Virus record (IMG/VR): IMGVR_UViG_3300046011_006925
Coordinates: 1-22,873 of that record
DNA length: 22,873 bases
Origin: a virus
Direction: 5' to 3' (one strand)
The notes below the pieces were generated by a model. The model was not told where the DNA came from. It did not search any database and was given only the letters and a program-made list of their open reading frames with translations. The position numbers were made by a program, and so were the translations under genes. Below, in pieces: positions 12,187 through 19,868 of this stretch (positions are counted from its first letter, which is position 1; every line of letters begins with the position of its first letter).

Positions 12187-14845
12187 CAGCCCTGTCGTTG
12201 CGGATGAGGTCGGCGATCTGCTCCACCTGCGAATCCTGCATGCGCATGAATTTGCCTCCGCGCTTCATTGCGAATAGCCGTTCGTCAGAGGACAGTGCTG
12301 GGCGGAACCCGTATTTTTCGTAGACAGAACGGCGTTTTGCACCTTTGGTGTCATTAGAGTAGGGAATAGCATAGATAATTGAGTTGTCGGGTAGTTGGTC
12401 TACCTGCTCCTGGAACATCTTTTTGACGGTGGAGGCTACACCACGGGCGTTGCGGGACGCTGCTTCTGACTTTGCGTCAAATTCTCCATCTACTCGGAAC
12501 TGAGTTGAGTAAGTGCGCGCACCTCCGATGCTTTCCTGCGGTTTTGTTGAGTAAATAAGAAGTGTTTCCCCGACGGAGCCTGTGCTGAGCAAGCTACCGT
12601 CTTTCATTTTCCAGTTGGTGAAGTTATCTTTTGTGTTTACTGAAGTGATTTCACCTCCTTTGGACTTCAGAGCCATGTAAGCAGCACTTGCTTTAGCGTC
12701 TCCAACCAGCCCACGCACCGACTTTTGGAACTGTTTAGGTATGCGGTTTATGCCAGCGTCTATTTCCGCGCTCGACAACGATTTAATCACCCGCTTGCTG
12801 ATCGCGGGTACCACTACCTCTTTGTTTTTGTATGCAATCGCTCCACCGGCAGCCAAAGCAGCACCAGCACCGATAGCAGCCGCGATAGCAACACGGTTGC
12901 GCGTTTTATTATCGCTCTCGGGGGGTTGTTTTTCTTGGCTGGCTACTCCTGCGCCCTTACGGCACTCATGTGCCTTTGGGATGTGTGAGGCTCCGCAAGG
13001 CTTACCCTGCAGGTCCTGCCGGACAGCCAGATAAGTAGTGGCACGGATCAGACCAGGGGGCAACGCGTCACCCCTCTGGCGGCGGGCTATTTCAGCGCGG
13101 GCGGCACGGTAGGAGGCCTCGAGGCTCATATCTTCGCCGCGGCCTTTAGCAGCCTCGCGCAGGGAGCGGGCAAGGTCGGTGATCTGCGCTTGGGCGCTGC
13201 GGCGGCCGCGGGGTGGGGTGGTAGCTGCAGGAGCTGCGCCTGTCGCAGCGCGACCCGCTGTCTGTACCGGAACCAGGCGCTCAAAGCCGTTCTGCTGCAA
13301 GTAGCGGGTGGCGTCGCTCAGGCTGGTGATGTCGCGACCAGCGAGCTCGGAGGCGGCAACCCGGGTTTCGCGATCCGAGAGTGTGAACGTGCTGCTCTTG
13401 CTGACCTGGCGGGCGAAGTACTCCTTGGAGATGGCGTCGCTGAGGCCCTGGCCGATGCGTCCGGTGACGTTCGCGGGCTTTGCCAGGCGCTGTGCTAGGT
13501 AGCGGGAGTGGCCGATGCGGGCGCTGTTCATCAGGTCGCCGTAGCCAGCGCGGCGCTGCTCCGTGGGCATAGCGGCGCCCGGGGTTTGGCGCACTTCGTC
13601 GGCGATGCGGCCGAAGTACTGATCGAACCCGTCACGGGTCTCTCGGTACAGGCGATTGGCGAGCTCGGTGCGGCTGACAGCAGCTTCGCGGCCACGAGGG
13701 GCGGCGCCAAGGATCTGGTTGAGGTTGCCGACGGCGCGCTCGCGGACGTTCTCGGGGAAGTTGTCCGTACTGGGTCCGACCAGGCGATTCAAGAAAGTGC
13801 TGCGCTGCGTGGCGTCGTTGAGGTTGACGCCTTGTTGACGGGCCAGGGCTTGCAGGCTGGCTGCTTCGCGGTTCAGTGCGCTAGTGAGTTGCCGACGTAC
13901 GTCAGTGTCGGAAGCGCCGGAGCCCAGGCGGAAGCCGAACTGCCGCGAGAGGAACTCATGGGTAGCGGGCTCGGAGAAGGTGCTGCCATCTCCGGCGCCT
14001 GCGGCGTTGGTGCGCTTGGTGCCCCAGAAGGCCTCGAGGCTCTGTTGGCGCCAGGTTTCGGCGTTGGTGCCACGGCCAGCGGCATCGACGTCGACAGAGC
14101 TGATGCGATTCAGCAGGATGCGGCTGTTGGCGTAGTCGGTGGCGCGACGCTCGAGCTCGGTGGGTGTGCGGAGAAGCGATTCGCGGAGGGCAGCCGGGCC
14201 TGTAGCGGCTTCGCCGGCGGCGCGGGCTACGGCGGCGCTGGCAGCGGCGGCACCAGCAGCGCGGCGTTCGCGGCGAGCTCCAGCGATACCTGGGGTGGCG
14301 TCAAGGATGCGGCCAATGCCGGCGGCTACGGCGTCATCGATCTGGCGGCCAACGCCGTCCCGGTAGAAGGGTGCCCGCTTGAGCTGACTGTGGCTGAAGA
14401 GGCCGAAGCCGACGATGCTGAGGCCGAGGGCAATGCCGCCGGCCCGGCGCTCGAGTTGGGCCTGGAGCGCCTGCTTGCGCTGGAGGTCGCCCGGGATGGC
14501 CTTAACGATGCCCCGGACGATGGAGCGTTTACCGCCCTCGATCTCGGAGAAGCTGCCCTTGCGCACGCCTTTACCGAGGCGTTTGACGCCACGCTCGATG
14601 TTGGCCAGGCCACTGACGGGGTCGGTGCGTACGGCGCGGAGGTGAGGGTCAACACCTTCACCTTTGAGCCGGCAGTCCCAGTTAGGCGGGATGCAGCGGC
14701 CACCGCACTTGACGTTGGGTGGGTTGCAGTCAACGGCGCGGGCAGTCTTACCGGTGCGGCTGCGGGCGGGGGCGTCGAGGCGTGCCTTGGTGGCTAGGTA
14801 AGCCGCGGTGCGGAAGCCTTCGGGAGTGGTGTTGCGCGGCGTCAT
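12173..14845 (-). CDS. Large two-unit modular protein with C-terminal GNAT-like domain
   Basis: This 890-residue protein lies between portal and MuF. A first CG box CGGRCIPPNWDC is at 47-58 and a hydrophobic segment at about 136-152. A long helical, Arg/Ala-rich middle (180-590) follows with no recognised domain. At 591-600 the junction RGDALPPGLI starts a second unit: CG box CGASHIPKAHEC at 617-628, hydrophobic segment VAIAAAIGAGAALAAGGAIA at 652-671, then a domain at about 755-865 resembling GNAT acyltransferases (ARGVASTVKKMFQEQ, PDNSIIYAIPYSND, SVYEKYGFRP). The second unit is visibly poorer in GC. The N-terminal part may be an ejection or internal head protein, with a delivered enzyme fused behind it. 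The acyl substrate is unknown. Confidence 0.82.
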   Translation of the reverse strand: MTPRNTTPEGFRTAAYLATKARLDAPARSRTGKTARAVDCNPPNVKCGGRCIPPNWDCRLKGEGVDPHLRAVRTDPVSGLANIERGVKRLGKGVRKGSFSEIEGGKRSIVRGIVKAIPGDLQRKQALQAQLERRAGGIALGLSIVGFGLFSHSQLKRAPFYRDGVGRQIDDAVAAGIGRILDATPGIAGARRERRAAGAAAASAAVARAAGEAATGPAALRESLLRTPTELERRATDYANSRILLNRISSVDVDAAGRGTNAETWRQQSLEAFWGTKRTNAAGAGDGSTFSEPATHEFLSRQFGFRLGSGASDTDVRRQLTSALNREAASLQALARQQGVNLNDATQRSTFLNRLVGPSTDNFPENVRERAVGNLNQILGAAPRGREAAVSRTELANRLYRETRDGFDQYFGRIADEVRQTPGAAMPTEQRRAGYGDLMNSARIGHSRYLAQRLAKPANVTGRIGQGLSDAISKEYFARQVSKSSTFTLSDRETRVAASELAGRDITSLSDATRYLQQNGFERLVPVQTAGRAATGAAPAATTPPRGRRSAQAQITDLARSLREAAKGRGEDMSLEASYRAARAEIARRQRGDALPPGLIRATTYLAVRQDLQGKPCGASHIPKAHECRKGAGVASQEKQPPESDNKTRNRVAIAAAIGAGAALAAGGAIAYKNKEVVVPAISKRVIKSLSSAEIDAGINRIPKQFQKSVRGLVGDAKASAAYMALKSKGGEITSVNTKDNFTNWKMKDGSLLSTGSVGETLLIYSTKPQESIGGARTYSTQFRVDGEFDAKSEAASRNARGVASTVKKMFQEQVDQLPDNSIIYAIPYSNDTKGAKRRSVYEKYGFRPALSSDERLFAMKRGGKFMRMQDSQVEQIADLIRNDRADATP

Positions 14846-14847
14846 CG

Positions 14848-16674
14848 TCAGTAGCCCTCGTTGTAGGCGCGGAAGGCGTCAGCCTCGGCGTCGGGCACTG
14901 GAGATAGCCCTGCCACATTCTGACCGGGGAAGAAGTGCTGAACGGCGACTTTGGCGGCGCGGAGTGAGTTGAAGCCTGTGGTGTAGGGGCCGTCCGTGAT
15001 AGCGCTGTCGAGGGCGAAGCGAGCTCGGTAGAGCTTGCGCGCTCGGGTGCGGTGTGGGCCGAGGATCAGCACAGGGGCGGCAGCGCTGCTGTCGATCCGC
15101 TGCCCGTCGGGGCCGACGAGTGGGCCGGCGACGACATCGCCGTGGCGGTGGGTGATGGCGATGCGAAGGCCGTCGGCGTCGTCGAACAGGAAGTCGCCGC
15201 GACCACCTTCGGCAGGGGGCAGGACAGCGCCACCTTCAGCGGCAGGCTCCTCCTCGCCCTCGGGGAGTGCCGGAGGCTGCGTGGCGGCCTGCAGTTGGGC
15301 GTCGTAGCCCGCCATCTGCGACTGGAATTGAGCGTCGGTGCTGGCGATGAGCTGCTCGGTGACAGCTTCGTTGAGTTTTGTATCAATCGAGTAATCGGTG
15401 CCGCCAAAGCGGGACTCGCGCACTTCCAGCGGGTTCAGGACGCCGAGCTGGATGTACTGCGCGTCTGAAGTTGCCTTGAGCTGGTGGAGCTCGGCCTTTT
15501 CCTTTTCGGTCTGGGTGAAGACAGAGGGGAAAAGGACGGACCAGGATTCGGGAATGCGGCCGCGGGTTGGACCTTCGCGCGAGGCGAGGATGTAGGTGAA
15601 GACCTCGGTGATTGGGGTGCGGCAGTAGACCTCCTGCCACTGCTCAACGAGAGAGGCCCAGACACGCTCTTCGTATCGGCCTTCTTTACCGAGGCCTCCG
15701 GGGCTATCACCCATGAGGATGGAGGCGGGCCATCCGGTAGCTGCCTGCAGATCCTTGATGAAGGGGTCAGTGGCGGTGGCGATGTTGCTCAGTGCTCGGT
15801 TGATGAAGCTGATCTCTTCTTCGACGTCAACGACCATGCCGCCGTAGACACTACGGCTGAGGTTGTTGGCTTCGAGACGCTTGCGGAGATCGGACTCATT
15901 GCCTGCGGCGATGCGGTTGAACAGGCCTGGGATCTTGTGAACGAAGACGTCTGAATCGGAGGTCATCGACTCGAGGCCGGACATCGCGGTCTCGTAGCGC
16001 TTGAAGGCGTTCCAGACGAGCTGGAGGACGGACTGGCCCCAGCCGGTGTTGCGAGAGCGGAGATTCCAGGGCAGGTAGAGGCCGTCGAAGCGCGCTACGC
16101 GGGTGTGGTGGACGCGGATGTTGACGTAGCCGCTGGTCTGATCAGGGGTAATGCGCTGCGACGTGGTGATCCGGTAGTGCGAAGGACGGGAGTAGTCCGT
16201 GATGGAGAAGTCCTCGGGGATCAGTTCGTGTCGCGAAAGCGGGATGTATCCGCGGACAGCGCGGATGCGGCTCATCTCGACAGGCTCATCGGGCTGGCCG
16301 CCGTCGTCGATGAGCAGCACAAGGCCGGCGCCGCCGTAGAGGCGCTGAAGCTTGATGACTTCGGCGAGGGCGAAGTGGAACTGGGTGGCCTGAAGGAACT
16401 GGTTGAACCGAGTGAGAAGGTCGGCGTTGTCTGCAGCGGCGTCACCGCCTAGGGCGATGCTCGGTTGGTGGCGCAGGATCTCGTCAGCAATGCAGTCGAC
16501 GTAGCGACGAGGGATGCCGTTGGTATATAGGGATTCGAGTTCGGCTTCGGTCAGCAGAGTCTGAAAGCTGACACTTGTAGCGGTTGTTTTATCTTTTGCG
16601 GGTACACCTAGGCCCGTTAGCGCATTAACTAATGCACCATCATTCCGGTATTTGTCTGAGGATGCAGTGGTCAT
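14848..16674 (-). CDS. Portal protein, DUF1073-like
   Basis: This 608-residue protein begins at an ATG at 16674. The portal core shows IPRRYVDCIADEIL, QRLYGGAGLVLLIDDGGQP, VHHTRVARFDGLYLPW, GWGQSVLQLVWNAFKRYETA, a VDVEEEISFINRAL segment and GWPASILMGDSPGGLGKEGR, all typical of DUF1073 portals. An upstream extension of the frame to 16944 crosses the repeat array and is not credible. After a Pro/Glu-rich linker (ALPEGEEEPAAEGGAV) there is an extra C-terminal domain of about 110 residues whose role is not recognised. It forms the dodecameric channel at the head vertex and the terminase docking site. Confidence 0.9.
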   Translation of the reverse strand: MTTASSDKYRNDGALVNALTGLGVPAKDKTTATSVSFQTLLTEAELESLYTNGIPRRYVDCIADEILRHQPSIALGGDAAADNADLLTRFNQFLQATQFHFALAEVIKLQRLYGGAGLVLLIDDGGQPDEPVEMSRIRAVRGYIPLSRHELIPEDFSITDYSRPSHYRITTSQRITPDQTSGYVNIRVHHTRVARFDGLYLPWNLRSRNTGWGQSVLQLVWNAFKRYETAMSGLESMTSDSDVFVHKIPGLFNRIAAGNESDLRKRLEANNLSRSVYGGMVVDVEEEISFINRALSNIATATDPFIKDLQAATGWPASILMGDSPGGLGKEGRYEERVWASLVEQWQEVYCRTPITEVFTYILASREGPTRGRIPESWSVLFPSVFTQTEKEKAELHQLKATSDAQYIQLGVLNPLEVRESRFGGTDYSIDTKLNEAVTEQLIASTDAQFQSQMAGYDAQLQAATQPPALPEGEEEPAAEGGAVLPPAEGGRGDFLFDDADGLRIAITHRHGDVVAGPLVGPDGQRIDSSAAAPVLILGPHRTRARKLYRARFALDSAITDGPYTTGFNSLRAAKVAVQHFFPGQNVAGLSPVPDAEADAFRAYNEGY

Positions 16675-16728
16675 AGCACAAACAGGCTCGGGGAGAGCTG
16701 TGCTCAGAGTAGCGGTATGCAGCAAAAG

Positions 16729-16755
16729 ATCATAGATATCGGTTACCAGATGCAA
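16729..16755 (-). promoter_or_regulatory. Candidate promoter for portal and downstream head genes
   Basis: On the minus strand, TTGCAT (16755-16750) and TATGAT (16734-16729) are separated by 15 bases that contain a GGTAAC box. The spacer is short for a sigma-70 promoter and the -35 is imperfect, so this is tentative. A protein bound to the box would sit between the two elements, as a repressor does. The portal ATG is 55 bp downstream. Confidence 0.4.
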
Positions 16756-16833
16756 GTGAATATGGTAACTGATATCTGTATCTGGTAACGTGATTCTGCA
16801 TCTGGTAACCGATATTGGTATCTGGTAACGTAC
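16735..16833. repeat. GGTAAC operator-like array, 20-bp periodic
   Basis: GGTAAC occurs at 16764, 16784, 16804 and 16824, exactly 20 bp apart, and once inverted (GTTACC) at 16742. The wider unit is about KCATCTGGTAACCGATAT. The inverted copy (16735-16754) and the copy at 16797-16815 match over 19 bases. Copies at 16784 and 16824 share GTATCTGGTAACGT. The 13-base arms 16735-16747 and 16764-16776 form an inverted repeat with one mismatch. Two-helical-turn spacing places the boxes on nearly the same DNA face, which suggests cooperative protein binding between divergent genes. Confidence 0.85.
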
Positions 16834-16891
16834 CTGTGCAGGAGTTGACAGCCGGATGGTTGGGTAGGCTGGTGCAGCCACCTCCCAGGGC

Positions 16892-17221
16892 ATGGTTGAC
16901 CATCGGATCGATGGATCAAGTCTCCTGACCAAACGGCAAGCCAAACAGCAATTCCGCGAAGGGATCCTCAGTAGTTGGGGATCCCTTTGTGCTTATTGCG
17001 GGCAGCCAGGGGACACGTTGGATCACGTCCGGCCTCGGTGCCGGGGAGGGCGGACAGACCGGGCGAACTTGGTCTGCTGTTGTGCTCCGTGCAATCGAGC
17101 CAAAGGCAGTGAGCTCGACTGGCAGCATTGGTTCAGACAGCAAAGCTGGTGGTCGCCACACCGGGAACACGCCATCCGTCTGTGGATAGGCGAAGCAACT
17201 CAGGGATGGATAGCCGCCTGA
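16892..17221 (+). CDS. HNH endonuclease
   Basis: In this 109-residue protein, CAYCGQPG supplies C33 and C36, DTLDHVRPRCRGG the first catalytic DH (D44, H45), and RANLVCCCAPCNRAKG the Asn59 and the second Cys pair (C64, C67) with N68. This is the compact zinc-stabilised HNH nuclease. HNH proteins beside terminase in other tailed phages stimulate specific DNA cutting during packaging, so that role is likely. It is on the opposite strand to the terminase genes and reads toward them, with the GGTAAC array upstream. A TTGACA at 16845-16850 may be part of its promoter; no convincing -10 was seen. Confidence 0.87.
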   Translation: MVDHRIDGSSLLTKRQAKQQFREGILSSWGSLCAYCGQPGDTLDHVRPRCRGGRTDRANLVCCCAPCNRAKGSELDWQHWFRQQSWWSPHREHAIRLWIGEATQGWIAA

Positions 17222-17247
17222 GTTACCTGCGAGGCGTTCCTCTGCCG

Positions 17248-17269
17248 ACGCTCTCGGTGATTAGAGCGT
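17248..17269. terminator. Hairpin between convergent HNH and terL genes
   Basis: A perfect 7-bp stem ACGCTCT/AGAGCGT encloses an 8-base loop in the 58-bp gap between the two stops. Neither strand has a T-run after the stem, so it would be a weak or factor-dependent terminator, or only mRNA 3' protection. Confidence 0.35.
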
Positions 17270-17279
17270 AGCGGTGGTG

Positions 17280-18683
17280 CTAGATGTTGTCGAAGAAGCT
17301 AGCAGTAGCAGGTGTTTCGGGGATTAGCGAACACGCGAAGGCGAGCGCCATGACAGTGTCGTCGTGGGCGCCACTTACGGCTTGACGGGCGCCGCTTTCC
17401 TGTTGCTGAAACGCGCGGAGTTCGTCCGCGATGATGCCGGGAGGGAATACCAGCTCGTCGCGCTCGAGCAGATACAGAAGCCTGTCGGTGGCTACGGTCT
17501 TGGACGCGCGGCTGGTGTTGAACGTCTCAATGGCGTAGTTTGGTAACACATGTTGTAGCGCTTCGGCGATCACGGAACCCATCGCTTGCTTCTCTACTAT
17601 TACGCGCTGCGGCATGTAGTCCTCAATCAAGGTTTTTACATGTTTCAAGCTATAGTCTGTGCTTTTGCCGTTTTCGCGGTACATACCAACGATCTCGTAA
17701 GGCGTAGTGGTGATGTCCAGCACCATTGCTACGAAGTAATCGTTGCCCCCAGCGTTGGGGTCAATGCCGATGACGTAGCTGCGATTGATCGAACCACACT
17801 CGCGCCAATGTCCGCGAGAAGCGCGGGTGATCAGCTCGTTTGGGTAGATCTGGGTGTCGGTAGCACCGAACTGCAGCTCGTACTCGGAGTTCCATGCCGC
17901 GAGCGTCATGCGGCGCGACTCGCGAGTGCGGCGGGCCCAATCGGGGTCAGCGCCGTAGATCGGGTGCTGCGAGTAGTGGATGGCGACCTTGTTCCAGTCA
18001 CCCTCGTCGGAATGCCAGAGCTGACCGAACCAGTCGAGCTCGGTGTCGGGGGTGGAGACGACGATGACCTTGGCCGCGTCGCCCACCATGGAGAGCGTGG
18101 GCATGGCACCGCGGTAGATCTCGGCGGCACCCTCGAGGAAGGCGGCCTCGTCCATGAAGAGGACGGAGCAGCTCGGGATGCCGCGAGCGGCGCGGGGTGA
18201 GGCGGGTAAAAAGTACAGCGTGCCGCGACCCTCGAAGGCGAGCTGCGTGTTGCTGTCGGTGAGGTAGCGGACGGTTTCGCCACGGAGGCTGTTAGCCATG
18301 GCGCGCACGCGGCGGCCGAGCTCGGAAGCGTCCTGCTGTGTCTTGCTGAAGATCACGGCAGCGAAGCCGCGCTCGGTGAGGGCGCGGCAGAGCAGGTAGT
18401 TGCAGACGGTCTCGGATACGCCGGTCTGGCGGGACTTGTTGACGAGGGTGTTGGGGTTGGCGTTGATGGAGCGGATGAGCTCTATCTGGTACTCGTAGGG
18501 ATCAAAGGGGGCGACGGTGCCGCTGGTGCGGATCCATGTGCCTCGTGCGAACGACGGCCAGCGATCGACGCTAGGCAGCGAGGTAGCAGTGGAGGTCTCG
18601 TAAAGGGCAGCCCGCGCCTGACGGCGAGCTAGCTCGGTTTGGAGGCGTTCGACGCGCTTGCGCAGGGTGGAAACGGACGGCAT
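17280..18683 (-). CDS. terL: Terminase large subunit
   Basis: In this 467-residue protein, the ATPase part has a Walker A-like NKSRQTGVSE (82-91), the Walker B VLFMDEAAF (174-182) and a coupling-motif-like VIVVSTPD (206-213). The nuclease part has VIGIDPNAGGNDYF with D308, RVIVEKQAMG with E364, and AHDDTVMALA with D441/D442, forming an RNase H-type acidic triad. The protein drives DNA translocation into the prohead through the portal and cuts the concatemer. Its start overlaps the terS stop by one base (TGATG). Length is normal. Confidence 0.95.
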   Translation of the reverse strand: MPSVSTLRKRVERLQTELARRQARAALYETSTATSLPSVDRWPSFARGTWIRTSGTVAPFDPYEYQIELIRSINANPNTLVNKSRQTGVSETVCNYLLCRALTERGFAAVIFSKTQQDASELGRRVRAMANSLRGETVRYLTDSNTQLAFEGRGTLYFLPASPRAARGIPSCSVLFMDEAAFLEGAAEIYRGAMPTLSMVGDAAKVIVVSTPDTELDWFGQLWHSDEGDWNKVAIHYSQHPIYGADPDWARRTRESRRMTLAAWNSEYELQFGATDTQIYPNELITRASRGHWRECGSINRSYVIGIDPNAGGNDYFVAMVLDITTTPYEIVGMYRENGKSTDYSLKHVKTLIEDYMPQRVIVEKQAMGSVIAEALQHVLPNYAIETFNTSRASKTVATDRLLYLLERDELVFPPGIIADELRAFQQQESGARQAVSGAHDDTVMALAFACSLIPETPATASFFDNI

Positions 18684-19177
18684 CAGCTGTCGAAGTCCTC
18701 GGGGTCGGCAGAGGGGAGCAGCAGGTCGTCGGGATCGAGGTCTTCAGCCGGCGGAGGTACAGCGGTGGTGTCGACGTCGGCGGGCGCCGTGAGGCGGAGG
18801 AGCTGGCGCTCGAGGTCGGCGATTTGGCGCTCCAGGATGCGGCGCTCTTGGTAGGCCTGGGCTCCGCTCATCAGCGTGCGGGCGGCGGAGATGCGGTCGG
18901 CAGCCCGGGCGCCGTCGTCGTTGATGATGCTGTCGAGGACCTGGATGGCAGCGGGGATTGTGCTGATGTTCATCCCGCCGGTCTCGGAGAGGAGTTCCTG
19001 CTGAATGCGGGAGATGGCTTGCTGGACGGCGGGGCGCTGACGCCAGGTGTAGACGGACTTTTCGCTGACGCCAATCTTGCGCGCGGTTTCACGGATGGTG
19101 GTGCCGCGCGCGAGAAAGTTGGCAGCGATGCGTTGGCGCTCGTTAAGGCCGTCGGGGCCGTAGACGCGATCAACCAC
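18683..19177 (-). CDS. terS: Terminase small subunit
   Basis: This 164-residue protein starts with GTG at 19177. The N-terminal helix-turn-helix GTTIRETARKIGVSEKSVYT is typical of small terminases that recognise the packaging site. A helical oligomerisation core (QAISRIQQELLSETGG, ERRILERQIADLERQLLRLT) follows, then an acidic, Pro-rich C-terminal tail (PPPAEDLDPDDLLLPSADPE). It lies directly upstream of and coupled to terL. No clear ribosome binding site was seen before the GTG. The 63-bp gap to the dcd stop upstream holds nothing I can identify. Confidence 0.88.
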   Translation of the reverse strand: MVDRVYGPDGLNERQRIAANFLARGTTIRETARKIGVSEKSVYTWRQRPAVQQAISRIQQELLSETGGMNISTIPAAIQVLDSIINDDGARAADRISAARTLMSGAQAYQERRILERQIADLERQLLRLTAPADVDTTAVPPPAEDLDPDDLLLPSADPEDFDS

Positions 19178-19240
19178 TGGGCGTAAGTGTTCCGATAGGT
19201 TCAGACTAGCGGAAGAATATACGGGTGAGATTGAAGTTGG

Positions 19241-19849
19241 CTAGATGCGTGCGGTTACGACGCGCTCGGGTTGATCCTGATACTTACCGGCGCGGGTTTC
19301 GTAGCAGGTGGAGCAAGGAGCTCCGCGGTAGAACAGCGCCTGGACAATGCCTTCGTTGGCATAGATGCGGCAGGGAGAGTCAGAGCTGTTGCTGAATTCG
19401 AGTGTGAGGTGCCCTTTCCAGCCGGCTTCTCCGGGCGTTAAGTTAGCAATTACTCCGCAGCGTGCATAAGTGCTTTTGCCAATAAATTGTGCAGTAATGT
19501 CTGACGGTATTTGTAAGCATTCGACGGCAACACCAAGGCCGTAGCTGTGTGCGGGTAGCACAAAGTACGAATCGCCCTCGGAGGTGTTGTGGAGGGGTAC
19601 AGGCTTCAGGTGAGCTGGATTGAAGTCCTTGGGGTCAACCACAGCGTGGTTGTTAGTTCCGGGCTCGCGTAGCGGCTGGAAGACGAGGAACTCACGGTCG
19701 CTGAGGCGGAGGTCGTATCCGTAGCTGGAGAGGCCGTAGCTGAGGACACGGCGCTCGTCGCGGCGGGTGCGGACCAGGGCGGGGATGAAGGGTGTGATCA
19801 TGCCGGCCTCGGTGGCCAGGGCGGTGATCTCGGTGTCGGAGAGGAGCAT
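19241..19849 (-). CDS. dcd: dCTP deaminase
   Basis: This 202-residue protein begins MLLSDTEITALATEAGMITP, preceded closely by GGAG-poor sequence. The dCTP deaminase/dUTPase fold motifs are present: SYGYDLRLSDREFLVF near residue 50, VLPAHSYGLGVAVECLQIPS, the active-site GKSTYARCGVIANLTPGEAG and WKGHLTLEFSNSSDSPCRIY with the catalytic Glu in LEF. The enzyme converts dCTP to dUTP, the precursor of dUMP used by thymidylate synthase. The sequence is close to the type found in cyanobacteria. Together with ThyX three genes upstream it supports a dTTP supply route. A much longer upstream extension of the frame is a shadow of the zinc-ribbon gene. Confidence 0.92.
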   Translation of the reverse strand: MLLSDTEITALATEAGMITPFIPALVRTRRDERRVLSYGLSSYGYDLRLSDREFLVFQPLREPGTNNHAVVDPKDFNPAHLKPVPLHNTSEGDSYFVLPAHSYGLGVAVECLQIPSDITAQFIGKSTYARCGVIANLTPGEAGWKGHLTLEFSNSSDSPCRIYANEGIVQALFYRGAPCSTCYETRAGKYQDQPERVVTARI

Positions 19850-19868
19850 TAACGGTAGCGTGATGGTG

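Noticed and set aside
13508-14797. Plus-strand open frame of 429 codons opposite the 890-residue gene
   Set aside because: Ala/Gly/Glu-rich shadow. The minus frame has the CG box, hydrophobic segment and consistent codon pattern.
16675-16944. Upstream extension of the portal frame by 90 codons
   Set aside because: It would translate the GGTAAC array and overlap the HNH gene. The ATG at 16674 gives a portal of normal length.
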